Shown here: piece after piece, positions 40,965-49,194 of the stretch | How the letters are laid out: the number at the start of each line of letters is the position of its first letter | Position numbering within the stretch: position 1 is the first letter of the stretch | Source: RHLJ01 sp965242845 | GTDB taxonomy: Bacteria; Bacteroidota; Rhodothermia; Balneolales; Balneolaceae | Length of the DNA: 64,000 nucleotides | Reading direction: 5' to 3' | Assembly (NCBI GenBank): GCA_965242845.1 | Contig: CBDETC010000002.1 | Span: 744,001-808,000, forward strand | Position numbers and translations under genes: made by a program | Notes under the pieces: generated by a model | What the model saw: only the letters and a program-made list of their open reading frames with translations | Told to the model about the DNA's origin: nothing | Database searches by the model: none

Positions 40965-42173
40965 ATGGCCATAGTAAAGCCCTTCAAAGCCTGGCGCCCC
41001 AAACCGGAATTTACTTCTAAAATTGCTTCCGTTCCTTATGATGTGATCAATACTGAGGAAGCCCGTTCAATGGCCGAGGGGAATCCTCTGAGTTTCTTGC
41101 ATGTAATACGCCCTGAGATTGATCTCTCTCCTGAAACAGATATTCATGCTGAAGAAGTTTACCTCAAAGGGAAAGAGAATTTAGATGCCCTGCTTGGATC
41201 TGATTCCATGATGCAGGATGAAAATGAAGCTCTTTATATTTACAAGCTTACCTGGGAAGGAAAGTCACAAACTGGAATTTTTGGTTGTGTAAGTGTAGAT
41301 GAATATGATAATAATATCATCTTAAAACACGAGCTCACCCGCCCGGATAAAGAAGACGATAGAACCAAACATCTTCTAACTCTTCAGGCTCACCCTGAAC
41401 CGGTCATGTTTGCCTTTAATGATGAAACAGGTATTTCTTCCATTATCGAAGAAGCATCAAAAGGAGCTCCTCTTTATGATTTTACAGCAGTTGATGGGGT
41501 CCAGCATACCATATGGAGGGTTGAGGATTCGGAAGGCCTTAGTGCTGCTTTTGAAAGTATTCCTGTGTTGTATGTTGCTGACGGGCATCACAGATGTGCC
41601 AGTGCATCAAGAGCAGCTCACGCAATGCGAGAAAAGACCTCCGATTCAAGAGGGAATCAAGAATATGATTTCTTTCCTGCTGTTCTATTTCCTAAAAAGG
41701 AAATGAGCATTCTTGCATACAACCGAATTGTCTACAGTATCCCAGACGATTTTAAAAACCGCCTGGAAGCAGCCTTTGAATTGAAAGAAGGTGTGCATCC
41801 CGTCCCAGATCGAAAAGGCGACCTGGCTTTATATTTTGATGGAAGCTGGTTTGGACTATCTCTTCCGGAAACTCAACGGGATACTGTAGCTGATCATCTA
41901 GATGTTGCCAGGTTACAAGAGTTCATTCTGGAGCCATTGTTAAACATCTCAGATCCCCGAAAGGATAAAAACATTCATTTTGTAGGCGGAATTAGAGGCA
42001 CCGAAGAGTTAGAAAGGCTTGTTGACTCAGGTGAAGTCGAACTAGGAATAAGTATGTTTCCTACAAGTATTCAAGAGTTAATGACTGTTTCTGACGCTGG
42101 ATTGCTGATGCCACCTAAATCAACATGGTTTGAACCTAAGCTTCGTTCAGGTCTGTTAATTCACTCATTTTAA
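40965..42173 (+). CDS. DUF1015 family protein
   Basis: A 402-residue cytoplasmic protein. It opens MAIVKPFKAWRPKPEFTSKI and VPYDVINTEEAR as in DUF1015. The central motif VADGHHRCASASRAAHAM is the family signature, and the C-terminal part has VGGIRGTEELERLVD and LMPPKSTWFEPKLRSGL. The molecular function is unsettled. The gene commonly lies beside serine biosynthesis genes; here serC follows 25 bases later, so a role in serine metabolism or its control is a reasonable guess. The His/Arg-rich signature suggests phosphate or nucleotide binding. Confidence 0.92.
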   Translation: MAIVKPFKAWRPKPEFTSKIASVPYDVINTEEARSMAEGNPLSFLHVIRPEIDLSPETDIHAEEVYLKGKENLDALLGSDSMMQDENEALYIYKLTWEGKSQTGIFGCVSVDEYDNNIILKHELTRPDKEDDRTKHLLTLQAHPEPVMFAFNDETGISSIIEEASKGAPLYDFTAVDGVQHTIWRVEDSEGLSAAFESIPVLYVADGHHRCASASRAAHAMREKTSDSRGNQEYDFFPAVLFPKKEMSILAYNRIVYSIPDDFKNRLEAAFELKEGVHPVPDRKGDLALYFDGSWFGLSLPETQRDTVADHLDVARLQEFILEPLLNISDPRKDKNIHFVGGIRGTEELERLVDSGEVELGISMFPTSIQELMTVSDAGLLMPPKSTWFEPKLRSGLLIHSF

Positions 42174-42198
42174 TCATCACTCACACTTAAACTTTAAC

Positions 42199-43281
42199 AT
42201 GAAAAGAGTACACAATTTCAGCGCAGGACCAGCTATCCTGCCTTTAGAAGTCTTAAAAAAGGCCCAGGAAGAACTTATTGATTACAAAGGAACAGGAACT
42301 TCCATCATGGAAAAAAGTCACCGGGGGCCTGAGTATACCGAAGTGGATGCACAGGCCAGGCAGCGACTTTCATCAATCTTGGGACTGGGAGATGATTTCG
42401 AGATCATGTTCTTGCAAGGTGGAGCAAGTACTCAGTTCTTTAGCGTTCCCTTTAACTTTTTGAGTGAAGGTGAAACCTCCGACTACATCAATACTGGAGC
42501 CTGGAGTAAAAAAGCCATCAAAGAGGCTCAGTTATTCGGAACTATCAACGAAGCATTTACCAGTGCAGATTCTAATTTTAACAGAGTTCCAAATAGTGGT
42601 GAACTAAGATTATCAGATGGCTCTAAATATGTTCACTTCACTTCAAATAACACCATCTTTGGCACACAGTTTGGCACTGAACCGGAAACCAATGGAGTTC
42701 CATTAGTGTGCGACACTTCTTCTGACTTTTTATCCCGACCTATTGATGTACAGAAGTATGGACTTATTTACTCAGGTGCTCAAAAGAACTTAGGACCAGC
42801 AGGTGTTACTGTAGCCATTGTACGAAAGGATTTTCTTGCAAGCGCTACAAAAACTGATATCCCAACTATGGTTAACTACCATACTCATGCAAATGGCGCA
42901 ATGTTCAATACCCCGCCTACCTTCGCCATTTATATGGTAAACCTGGTTTTGGAATGGATAGAAAACAAAGGCGGGCTTGAGTTCTTCAAGAGTTTTAACG
43001 AAGAAAAGGCATCCCTTATCTACAACGAGATTGATGCTGACGGTTTTTACAGCGGTACTGCTGAACCAGCTTCTCGTTCAAATATGAATGTTTGTTTCAG
43101 ATTAGGCTCAGAGGACTTAGAAGCCGAATTCCTTAAGGAGGCGACTTCGCATGACCTGGTTGCTCTGAAAGGGCATCGAAGTGTTGGAGGTATTAGAGCA
43201 AGTATCTACAATGCCTGTCCAAGAGAAAGTGTTGAGGCTCTTGTGAGCTTTATGAAAGATTTCCGCTCTAAAAAAGGATAA
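42199..43281 (+). CDS. serC: Phosphoserine aminotransferase
   Basis: A 360-residue class V PLP aminotransferase that converts 3-phosphohydroxypyruvate to phosphoserine (and can act in pyridoxal synthesis). It starts VHNFSAGPAILPLEVLKKAQ. GGASTQFFSVPFNF, VCDTSSDFLSRPIDVQKYG and LIYSGAQKNLGPAGVTVAIV follow; Lys in AQKN is the Schiff-base residue. GHRSVGGIRASIYNA closes the active site. It shares a transcript with the DUF1015 gene. A palindromic repeat begins 36 bases after the stop. serA and serB are not in the window. Confidence 0.97.
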   Translation: MKRVHNFSAGPAILPLEVLKKAQEELIDYKGTGTSIMEKSHRGPEYTEVDAQARQRLSSILGLGDDFEIMFLQGGASTQFFSVPFNFLSEGETSDYINTGAWSKKAIKEAQLFGTINEAFTSADSNFNRVPNSGELRLSDGSKYVHFTSNNTIFGTQFGTEPETNGVPLVCDTSSDFLSRPIDVQKYGLIYSGAQKNLGPAGVTVAIVRKDFLASATKTDIPTMVNYHTHANGAMFNTPPTFAIYMVNLVLEWIENKGGLEFFKSFNEEKASLIYNEIDADGFYSGTAEPASRSNMNVCFRLGSEDLEAEFLKEATSHDLVALKGHRSVGGIRASIYNACPRESVEALVSFMKDFRSKKG

Positions 43282-43317
43282 TTGGCATTGATTTAATTGA
43301 CCTTCTAACGCCTTTTT

Positions 43318-43412
43318 ACCCACCCCTCGATCCCCTCCAACGGAGGGGACGCTCGTTGTTAAATTTCTTACTAAATCAAAGAGATTCCCCTCTTGGGAGG
43401 GGGAAGGGGTGG
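43318..43412. repeat. Intergenic palindromic repeat, ACCCACCCC-bounded, copy 2
   Basis: It begins ACCCACCCC at 43318 and ends with GGGGTGG (43406-43412). The core CCAACGGAGGGGACGCTCGT differs from copy 1 at a few positions and keeps GCTCGTTGTTA. The right half TTCCCCTCTTGGGAGGGGG is not interrupted, unlike copy 1. It lies between serC and the convergent rhomboid gene. Confidence 0.75.
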
Positions 43413-43442
43413 ATCAGCTTAAAACGTAGTGAGGAAGTTTTT

Positions 43443-44033
43443 CTAATAAGCACCGATCATTGTCAGGAAGTGATCAATGGTATTTGGCACAAAGGCGAAC
43501 ATATAAATAATGCCCCACGCCGCCCCAGCTATATGAGCCTCGTGATTGATCTTTCCTTCTTTTTTACTCGCCCAAATACTGTATCCGATAAAAAGAAAGC
43601 CAAATAGAATAGCTGGTATCCCAATGGGAATCAGAAATAGATAGATCGACTCGAAAGGGTAAATAATAATAAAGGCGAAAAGCACACTCTCAACTGCGCC
43701 GGAAGCTCCGATAGTGGCATATTCCGGATTATCTTTGTGTTTAATCAGAGAAGGGACAGATGATGCCAATAATCCGGTAAAGTAAAGAATAACAAAATGC
43801 TCCTGGCCAATGGTTTGCTCTATAACAGGACCAAAGAAGAGAAGAGTGATCATATTAAAGAGTAAATGAGTCAATCCTCCATGGAGAAAGCCAGAGGTAA
43901 TCAATTCGTACCAGGTATTATTTCTAATTGTTCGATAAGGCATGAACATACCCAGTTCCATGATCTTTGGAACTTGGTACATAGCCATATATACCAAAAC
44001 GTTTATACCAATAATGAAAAAAGTGATGGGCAT
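43443..44033 (-). CDS. Rhomboid family intramembrane serine protease
   Basis: A 196-residue membrane protein of six hydrophobic segments. The rhomboid signatures are present: the L1-loop region WYELITSGFLHGGLTHLLFN ending with the HxxxN-type pair, the nucleophile in ATIGASGAVESVLFA (Ser111) and the catalytic His in HEAHIAGAAWGIIYMFAF (His166). It would cut transmembrane helices of other proteins within the membrane. The substrate is unknown. It is convergent with serC and divergent from the rlpA gene (147 bases). The short length without a cytoplasmic domain is the minimal rhomboid form. Confidence 0.93.
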   Translation of the reverse strand: MPITFFIIGINVLVYMAMYQVPKIMELGMFMPYRTIRNNTWYELITSGFLHGGLTHLLFNMITLLFFGPVIEQTIGQEHFVILYFTGLLASSVPSLIKHKDNPEYATIGASGAVESVLFAFIIIYPFESIYLFLIPIGIPAILFGFLFIGYSIWASKKEGKINHEAHIAGAAWGIIYMFAFVPNTIDHFLTMIGAY

Positions 44034-44180
44034 CTATTTTAAAATTTAGGCGCTAAGGTAGAAATATCTTCGTTCAGTTTTTAATACTTAACGTACTAGA
44101 TACTTTTTTATCAAAGCATAGTTTCCATTCTCTTTTTTTGAAAATATATTTACAGGACGGCAAATCTATCATCTACATCA

Positions 44181-44870
44181 ATGACTTCTTATAAACAAGT
44201 ACTCAGTATTGCTTCTCTTTTACTGATCTTTTCCGCTTGTGGCGTGAGTAATCGAACAGCGATTAATAATCCTGGTAATCCTACGAGCAACACATCTCCA
44301 AGTGCTCCTTCTGGCGATGTGAAAGCTATCGAAACCGGTGAAGCCAGCTGGTATGGCCCGGATTTTCATGGAAGAAGTACCGCCAATGGGGAAAAATATG
44401 ACATGAATGGACTTACTGCAGCCCATCGGACGCTTCCCTTTAATACAGAAGTATTAGTCGAGAATCTTGATAACGGAAAGACCGTTCAGGTTCGAATTAA
44501 TGATCGGGGACCTTATGCCAAAGATCGCATTATTGACTTGTCAAAAGGAGCTGCGGAAAAAGTAGACATGATTGGACCTGGTACTGCAAGGGTTCGCATT
44601 TACTTGATGAATAGTGACGACCCAGTCCCTCAAAATCTTAAAACTGCAAAATATACGGTCCAGCTGGGCTCCTATAATGACCGTGCCTCGGCAGAAAAGA
44701 AAGCTGCTGAGATTAGAAGCAGCCGGGTGGAAGAAGTAGTGGTAGACGGAAAAACCTATTACCGGGTATACTTTGGAGACTTTTACAATCCTTCTATTGC
44801 ATTAGAAGCCAAGGAAAGACTTGAAGGTTTGGGGCACAAAGGTTTCGTAAAGCAAGTCGATAATATTTAG
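44181..44870 (+). CDS. rlpA: RlpA-like lipoprotein with SPOR domain
   Basis: A 229-residue lipoprotein. The signal is VLSIASLLLIFSACG with the lipidated Cys in FSAC. A double-psi beta-barrel RlpA domain covers about 50-145 (GEASWYGPDFHGRSTANGEK, LPFNTEVLVENLDNGKTVQV and RINDRGPYAKDRIIDLS). The C-terminal SPOR domain is KYTVQLGSYNDRASAEKKAA, which targets denuded septal peptidoglycan. Family members cut peptidoglycan as lytic transglycosylases or bind at the septum. The gene precedes crtI by 58 bases with no obvious shared function. Confidence 0.93.
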   Translation: MTSYKQVLSIASLLLIFSACGVSNRTAINNPGNPTSNTSPSAPSGDVKAIETGEASWYGPDFHGRSTANGEKYDMNGLTAAHRTLPFNTEVLVENLDNGKTVQVRINDRGPYAKDRIIDLSKGAAEKVDMIGPGTARVRIYLMNSDDPVPQNLKTAKYTVQLGSYNDRASAEKKAAEIRSSRVEEVVVDGKTYYRVYFGDFYNPSIALEAKERLEGLGHKGFVKQVDNI

Positions 44871-44928
44871 TCTTCGGGATTGGTAAGTCCTGAATTTGGG
44901 TTATCTGCCTGAATCAAGACTATCATCC

Positions 44929-46407
44929 ATGAAAAAAAACATCATTATTATCGGAAGTGGCTTTGGCGGCCTAGGCGCCGCTTCGCGACTGCTCTCATCC
45001 GGGCATAACGTTACCATTCTTGAAAAGAGAGATAAATTAGGGGGACGAGCTTATGTATATGAGCAAAATGGATTCAAGTTTGATGGAGGCCCTACAGTAA
45101 TTACAGCTCCATTTATGTTTGATGATATTTGGGAAGCCGCAGGAAAGAAAAGAAGTGACTATGTAGAATTTGTGCCCTGTAATCCTTTCTATCGAATCTT
45201 CGATCATACCGGGAAAAGATTCGATTATAATAACGATCACGAATTCACGCTAAAGGAAATTGAAAAAAGAAGTCCGGATGACACCGAGGGATATGAAAAA
45301 TTTCTGGGTACGACGAAAGCTATTTTCGATAAAGGATTTACAGAATTAGCCGATCAGCCATTTTTGAAGTTTACCGATATGCTGAAGGTAGCTCCAGACC
45401 TGATCAAACTTCAGAGTTATAAGAATGTATACTCTTATGTGAGTCAGTTTATAAAGGATGAGTTTCTAAGACAGTGCTTTTCCTTTCACCCATTACTGGT
45501 TGGAGGAAATCCTTTTGATACCACTTCCATCTATGCGATGATCCATTACCTGGAAAGAGAATGGGGAGTACATTATGCAATGGGAGGAACCGGAGCCATC
45601 GTAAACGCTTTTGAGAAGCTAATCAAAGAGCAGGGAGGAAAAGTTCACCTTGAGGCTGAAGTAGATGAGATTCTTGTGAAGAACGGAAAGGCCGTTGGTG
45701 TTCGTCTTAAAAACGGAGAAAAGCTGGACGCGGATATTGTAGTATCAAACGCGGATGTTGCTTTTACTTACAAAAACCTGATTAACCCTACTCATCGCAG
45801 AAAATATACGGATGGTAAGATTGAGCGAACTAAATACAGCATGTCTCTTTTTGTAATCTATTTTGGAACAAAAAAGAGGTATTTGGATTCAGGCCTAGCT
45901 CATCACAATATCATTCTTGGGAAAAGATATAAGGGACTGCTGGATGATATCTTCCATAAAAAGAATGTAGCCGACGACTTCTCCCTGTACCTTCACATGC
46001 CTACCATCACTGACTCAAGTATTGCGCCGGAAGGTCACGAAGGCTTTTATGTCCTCTCTCCCGTGCCTCACTTAGATAGCGGAACCGATTGGACGGAGTT
46101 TGCTCCTAAATACCGTGACGCCATAATGAATTTCCTTGAAGAGAACTACCTGCCCGGACTTCAGGAAAACCTTGTTGCCGAACACTATATAGATCCCCTT
46201 CACTTCCAGGATGTGCTTAATTCCTATAAAGGATCTGCGTTTTCAGTAGAACCGATATTAACCCAATCAGCCTGGTTTAGACCTCATAATAAATCGGAAG
46301 ATGTGGATGGATTGTATTTTGTAGGTGCAGGTACGCATCCTGGAGCTGGACTTCCGGGAGTTCTTTCAAGCAGTATTATCGCACAAAATCTCATTGACGG
46401 AGCATAG
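44929..46407 (+). CDS. crtI: Phytoene desaturase-type carotenoid oxidoreductase
   Basis: A 492-residue FAD enzyme of the CrtI family. The N-terminal dinucleotide motif is NIIIIGSGFGGLGAASRLLS, and EKRDKLGGRAYV and KFDGGPTVITAP follow. YAMGGTGAIVNAFEKLI and the C-terminal FVGAGTHPGAGLPGVLSSS complete the FAD-binding pattern. It desaturates phytoene or a related carotenoid, which would give the cells colour. The start at 44929 (MKKNIIII) is chosen; a TTG start upstream would add 11 residues. No crtB or crtY lies nearby. It is followed eight bases later by the CIA30-like gene. Confidence 0.92.
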   Translation: MKKNIIIIGSGFGGLGAASRLLSSGHNVTILEKRDKLGGRAYVYEQNGFKFDGGPTVITAPFMFDDIWEAAGKKRSDYVEFVPCNPFYRIFDHTGKRFDYNNDHEFTLKEIEKRSPDDTEGYEKFLGTTKAIFDKGFTELADQPFLKFTDMLKVAPDLIKLQSYKNVYSYVSQFIKDEFLRQCFSFHPLLVGGNPFDTTSIYAMIHYLEREWGVHYAMGGTGAIVNAFEKLIKEQGGKVHLEAEVDEILVKNGKAVGVRLKNGEKLDADIVVSNADVAFTYKNLINPTHRRKYTDGKIERTKYSMSLFVIYFGTKKRYLDSGLAHHNIILGKRYKGLLDDIFHKKNVADDFSLYLHMPTITDSSIAPEGHEGFYVLSPVPHLDSGTDWTEFAPKYRDAIMNFLEENYLPGLQENLVAEHYIDPLHFQDVLNSYKGSAFSVEPILTQSAWFRPHNKSEDVDGLYFVGAGTHPGAGLPGVLSSSIIAQNLIDGA

Positions 46408-46414
46408 TTAAAGA

Positions 46415-46945
46415 ATGGTTTTCGCACTAATCTTATTTGTCAACATCTTTAATCTTCCAAACTACGACTTCGGTTATACTAAGGATGGAAATAACTGGGT
46501 AGTTATCAATGATGGAGTAATGGGAGGATTATCCAGGGGAGTAGCTACGTTGACCGAAAACTCTATCTCTTTTAATGGCACAATTTCCTTCGCTAACAAT
46601 GGCGGTTTTGCCTCTCTAAGAAGCAATCGAGTGCGATTAGATGTATCAGAAGTAGAATATATCGAAATCAAATACCGCCTCTCGGGGCTTTCTTTCTCCA
46701 TGATGTTAGAACAGAGCAATCGTTTTTGGCTCCCCTACTACTCCTACCCTCTGGAAAAAACCGAGGATAAATGGGTAACAAAACGTATTCCGATTGAAGA
46801 CTTTTATGAGACTCGACTTGGCGACTACACCGGAAGAACACTCAATGCAAAAAGAGCTAACGATATAATCCGAATCGGATTTATTTCAAGGGATAAGAAA
46901 GCTGAGGCTTTCGAACTTGAGATCGATTATATCAAGCTTAACTAA
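46415..46945 (+). CDS. CIA30 family protein
   Basis: A 176-residue protein similar to the CIA30 (complex I intermediate-associated) domain, a jelly-roll sugar-binding-like fold. The diagnostic part is NNWVVINDGVMGGLSRGVAT, with FNGTISFANNGGFASLRSNR, a WLPYYSYPLEKTEDKW strand and RIGFISRDKKAEAFELEIDY. The first 15 residues are hydrophobic and may be a signal or a tail-anchored start. The bacterial role is unclear. It follows crtI closely and its end overlaps the convergent transaldolase gene by eight bases. Confidence 0.85.
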   Translation: MVFALILFVNIFNLPNYDFGYTKDGNNWVVINDGVMGGLSRGVATLTENSISFNGTISFANNGGFASLRSNRVRLDVSEVEYIEIKYRLSGLSFSMMLEQSNRFWLPYYSYPLEKTEDKWVTKRIPIEDFYETRLGDYTGRTLNAKRANDIIRIGFISRDKKAEAFELEIDYIKLN

Positions 46946-47594
46946 AGCTGGCCTGTAAATCTTCCCAATCCTTTAGGAAGCGAGTCAAACCACTATCCGT
47001 TAACGGGTGCTTTAGTAAACTGAGAATTACACTAAGCGGCATAGTGGCTACATCAGCACCTACTTTTGCACATTCAACCACATGCATTGGATGACGAATA
47101 CTGGCTGCAAGCACTTCCGTTGGGTACCCGTAATTGAGGTAAATCTGAACAATATCTTTAATAAGCTGCATGCCATCCGTAGAGATGTCATCGAGACGAC
47201 CAAGGAATGGAGAGATATAGGTTGCTCCAGCTTTTGCAGCTATTAAGGCTTGTGTTGGGGAAAAGCATAAGGTGCAATTGGTTTTAATACCAAGACCTGA
47301 AAACGTTTTGATAGCTTTTATCCCATCTTTGATCAAAGGAACCTTTACAACAACATTATCAGCAATTTTAGCAATCTTTTTTCCTTCCTCTACCATTTCA
47401 TTATAGGTAGTGGAAACAACTTCTGCCGAAACATCTCCCTCAACGATATCACAGATTTTCTTGATATGCCCCTCAAAATCTCTTACTCCTATCTTAGCGC
47501 ATAAGCTTGGATTAGTGGTTACCCCGTCTAAAACCCCCAGGTCATTTGCCTCTTGTATTTCTTCCAGATTGGCTGTGTCGATAAAAAATTTCAT
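46938..47594 (-). CDS. tal: Transaldolase (small, type 3B)
   Basis: A 218-residue (beta/alpha)8 enzyme. MKFFIDTANLEEIQEANDLG, LDGVTTNPSLCAKIG, NVVVKVPLIKDG (Schiff-base Lys) and CTLCFSPTQALIAAKAGATY are typical of small transaldolase/fructose-6-phosphate aldolase proteins. The segment YISPFLGRLDDI has Phe where F6P aldolase has Tyr, which favours transaldolase activity in the non-oxidative pentose phosphate pathway. It is a single gene; the start at 47594 is the first ATG. The plus-strand RND genes begin 173 bases upstream of it. Confidence 0.94.
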   Translation of the reverse strand: MKFFIDTANLEEIQEANDLGVLDGVTTNPSLCAKIGVRDFEGHIKKICDIVEGDVSAEVVSTTYNEMVEEGKKIAKIADNVVVKVPLIKDGIKAIKTFSGLGIKTNCTLCFSPTQALIAAKAGATYISPFLGRLDDISTDGMQLIKDIVQIYLNYGYPTEVLAASIRHPMHVVECAKVGADVATMPLSVILSLLKHPLTDSGLTRFLKDWEDLQASFS

Positions 47595-47767
47595 TCGTTG
47601 CGTAATTATTGTTCAAGATTCGCGCAAAAATACGAAAACCCTCCGTTCAATTCATTTAGAAATGTAAACTTAACGTTTCGTTTTTTTACATCCTGGCTCC
47701 ACCTCAAGCAAACTATTTCCGGAAATTTGTTGTCTAACCCGATGTATTAACAAATTATCTGAACAAC

Positions 47768-49189
47768 GTGAAAAAACTATTCTTTTCGGTATCAATTATA
47801 TCGCTTTTCTTATTAGGGTGTGGAGGCTCTGATGAATCTCAATCAAATAACTCAAGGGGAGGTTGGGCATCAGGTGGATGGGCTTCTGGAGGCTTCGGAG
47901 GACGGGTTACCAGTGTTGAAACGCAAGCAGTGACATTAAGTCCTATTGCTGACCAAGTTCGTTCATTTGGAACGGTAAAAGCCCAGGACGTAATCACCAT
48001 TGCACCACAAGTCAGTAATCGTATTACTCGTTTTTATGTAGACCTTGGAGACACAGTAAGACAAGGTCAGCTTCTGGCAAAGATCAATGACGTAACTTTT
48101 AGAGATCAGCTGAACCAGGCCCAGGCACAATTGGAGCAGAGCAAAATAGCATTGCAACGAGATAGCTCTCAGTTTGAGCGTCAAAAACAGCTTGTTGAGA
48201 AGGACTTAATTAGTGATTCAGAATATGATATTGCTTTTGCTACCTACAGAAATTCAATGGCTCAATATCAATCAGCAAAAGCTTCTTTAACACAGGCACA
48301 AGAAAATTTCGACTTCACTGAAGTTCGATCTCCTGTAAGAGGGGTAATTGTATCAAGAACTGGTGAAGAAGGTGACCTGGCTTCCAATAACCAGGCACTT
48401 TTTGAAGTAGCAAATCTTGTTGGTTATGAGACTCAGATTTTCCTTCCTGTTCAGGATTGGAGATTCATCAAAATAGGACAACCTGTAGTGCTTAGAGTTT
48501 CTAATGAGTCAGAAGCAACGGCTACAGGAGTAGTTTCAAGAAAAAGCCCCCAGCTTGATGCAACTACCGGTTTAGGGGAAGTAGTTATCTCGCTTACATC
48601 TGTAGGAGAATCTATTTACCCGGGAGTACTTACTGAAAATGTGATCGATATTGTAAATAAGCCAAGAGCCGTAGTAGTTCCTAGAAGCGCATTGGTTGAA
48701 AAAGTTGAAACCGTAATTGAGCCTGAATCAAACACTATTCAGCTTGATCGAAAATATTCAGTATTTGTAGCTATTGGAGATAGCGTTGCCGAATTAAGGG
48801 AACTTGAATTAGGCATTGAGCAAGGAGATCGCATTGAAGTGGTAGCTGGTTTAAGACCAGGAGAAAGCTATATCGTTACTGGTCAGCAAACTTTACAGGA
48901 CGGCGGGAAAATTCGCGTAGCTTCTGGTTCTAATTTCTCAAATCCTCAGCAAACAGTGGCTAGTTCTACTCCTGGAGGATCTGGAGGCTGGGCGCAAGGT
49001 GGTGAACGTCCTCAAGGACAGGCTGGAGCTCGACCAGGAGGTAATAGGCAAGGTGGAGGTGGAGCTGCATTTGCTAATATGAGTGAAGAAGACCGTCAGA
49101 AAATGCGTGAGAGAATGCAAAATATGAGCCGAGAAGAACGCCAGGCCTTTATGGATAGTCTTCGAACTGCAAACGCTAGCAATAATTAA
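47768..49189 (+). CDS. RND efflux periplasmic adaptor, lipoprotein
   Basis: A 473-residue membrane-fusion protein. GTG starts the gene, and the signal ends at the lipobox LFLLGCG. An odd tryptophan/glycine repeat (GGWASGGWASGGFGG) follows at about 30-45. Then come the lipoyl half-motif IAPQVSNRITRFYVDLGDTV, a helical hairpin (LNQAQAQLEQSKIALQRDSS), the second lipoyl half FTEVRSPVRGVIVSRTGEEG and the beta-barrel and membrane-proximal parts. The last 80 residues are Gly/Gln-rich and end in a charged MSEEDRQKMRERMQNMSREE helix. It bridges the pumps below to the outer membrane. Confidence 0.93.
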   Translation: MKKLFFSVSIISLFLLGCGGSDESQSNNSRGGWASGGWASGGFGGRVTSVETQAVTLSPIADQVRSFGTVKAQDVITIAPQVSNRITRFYVDLGDTVRQGQLLAKINDVTFRDQLNQAQAQLEQSKIALQRDSSQFERQKQLVEKDLISDSEYDIAFATYRNSMAQYQSAKASLTQAQENFDFTEVRSPVRGVIVSRTGEEGDLASNNQALFEVANLVGYETQIFLPVQDWRFIKIGQPVVLRVSNESEATATGVVSRKSPQLDATTGLGEVVISLTSVGESIYPGVLTENVIDIVNKPRAVVVPRSALVEKVETVIEPESNTIQLDRKYSVFVAIGDSVAELRELELGIEQGDRIEVVAGLRPGESYIVTGQQTLQDGGKIRVASGSNFSNPQQTVASSTPGGSGGWAQGGERPQGQAGARPGGNRQGGGGAAFANMSEEDRQKMRERMQNMSREERQAFMDSLRTANASNN

Positions 49190-49194
49190 TAGCC

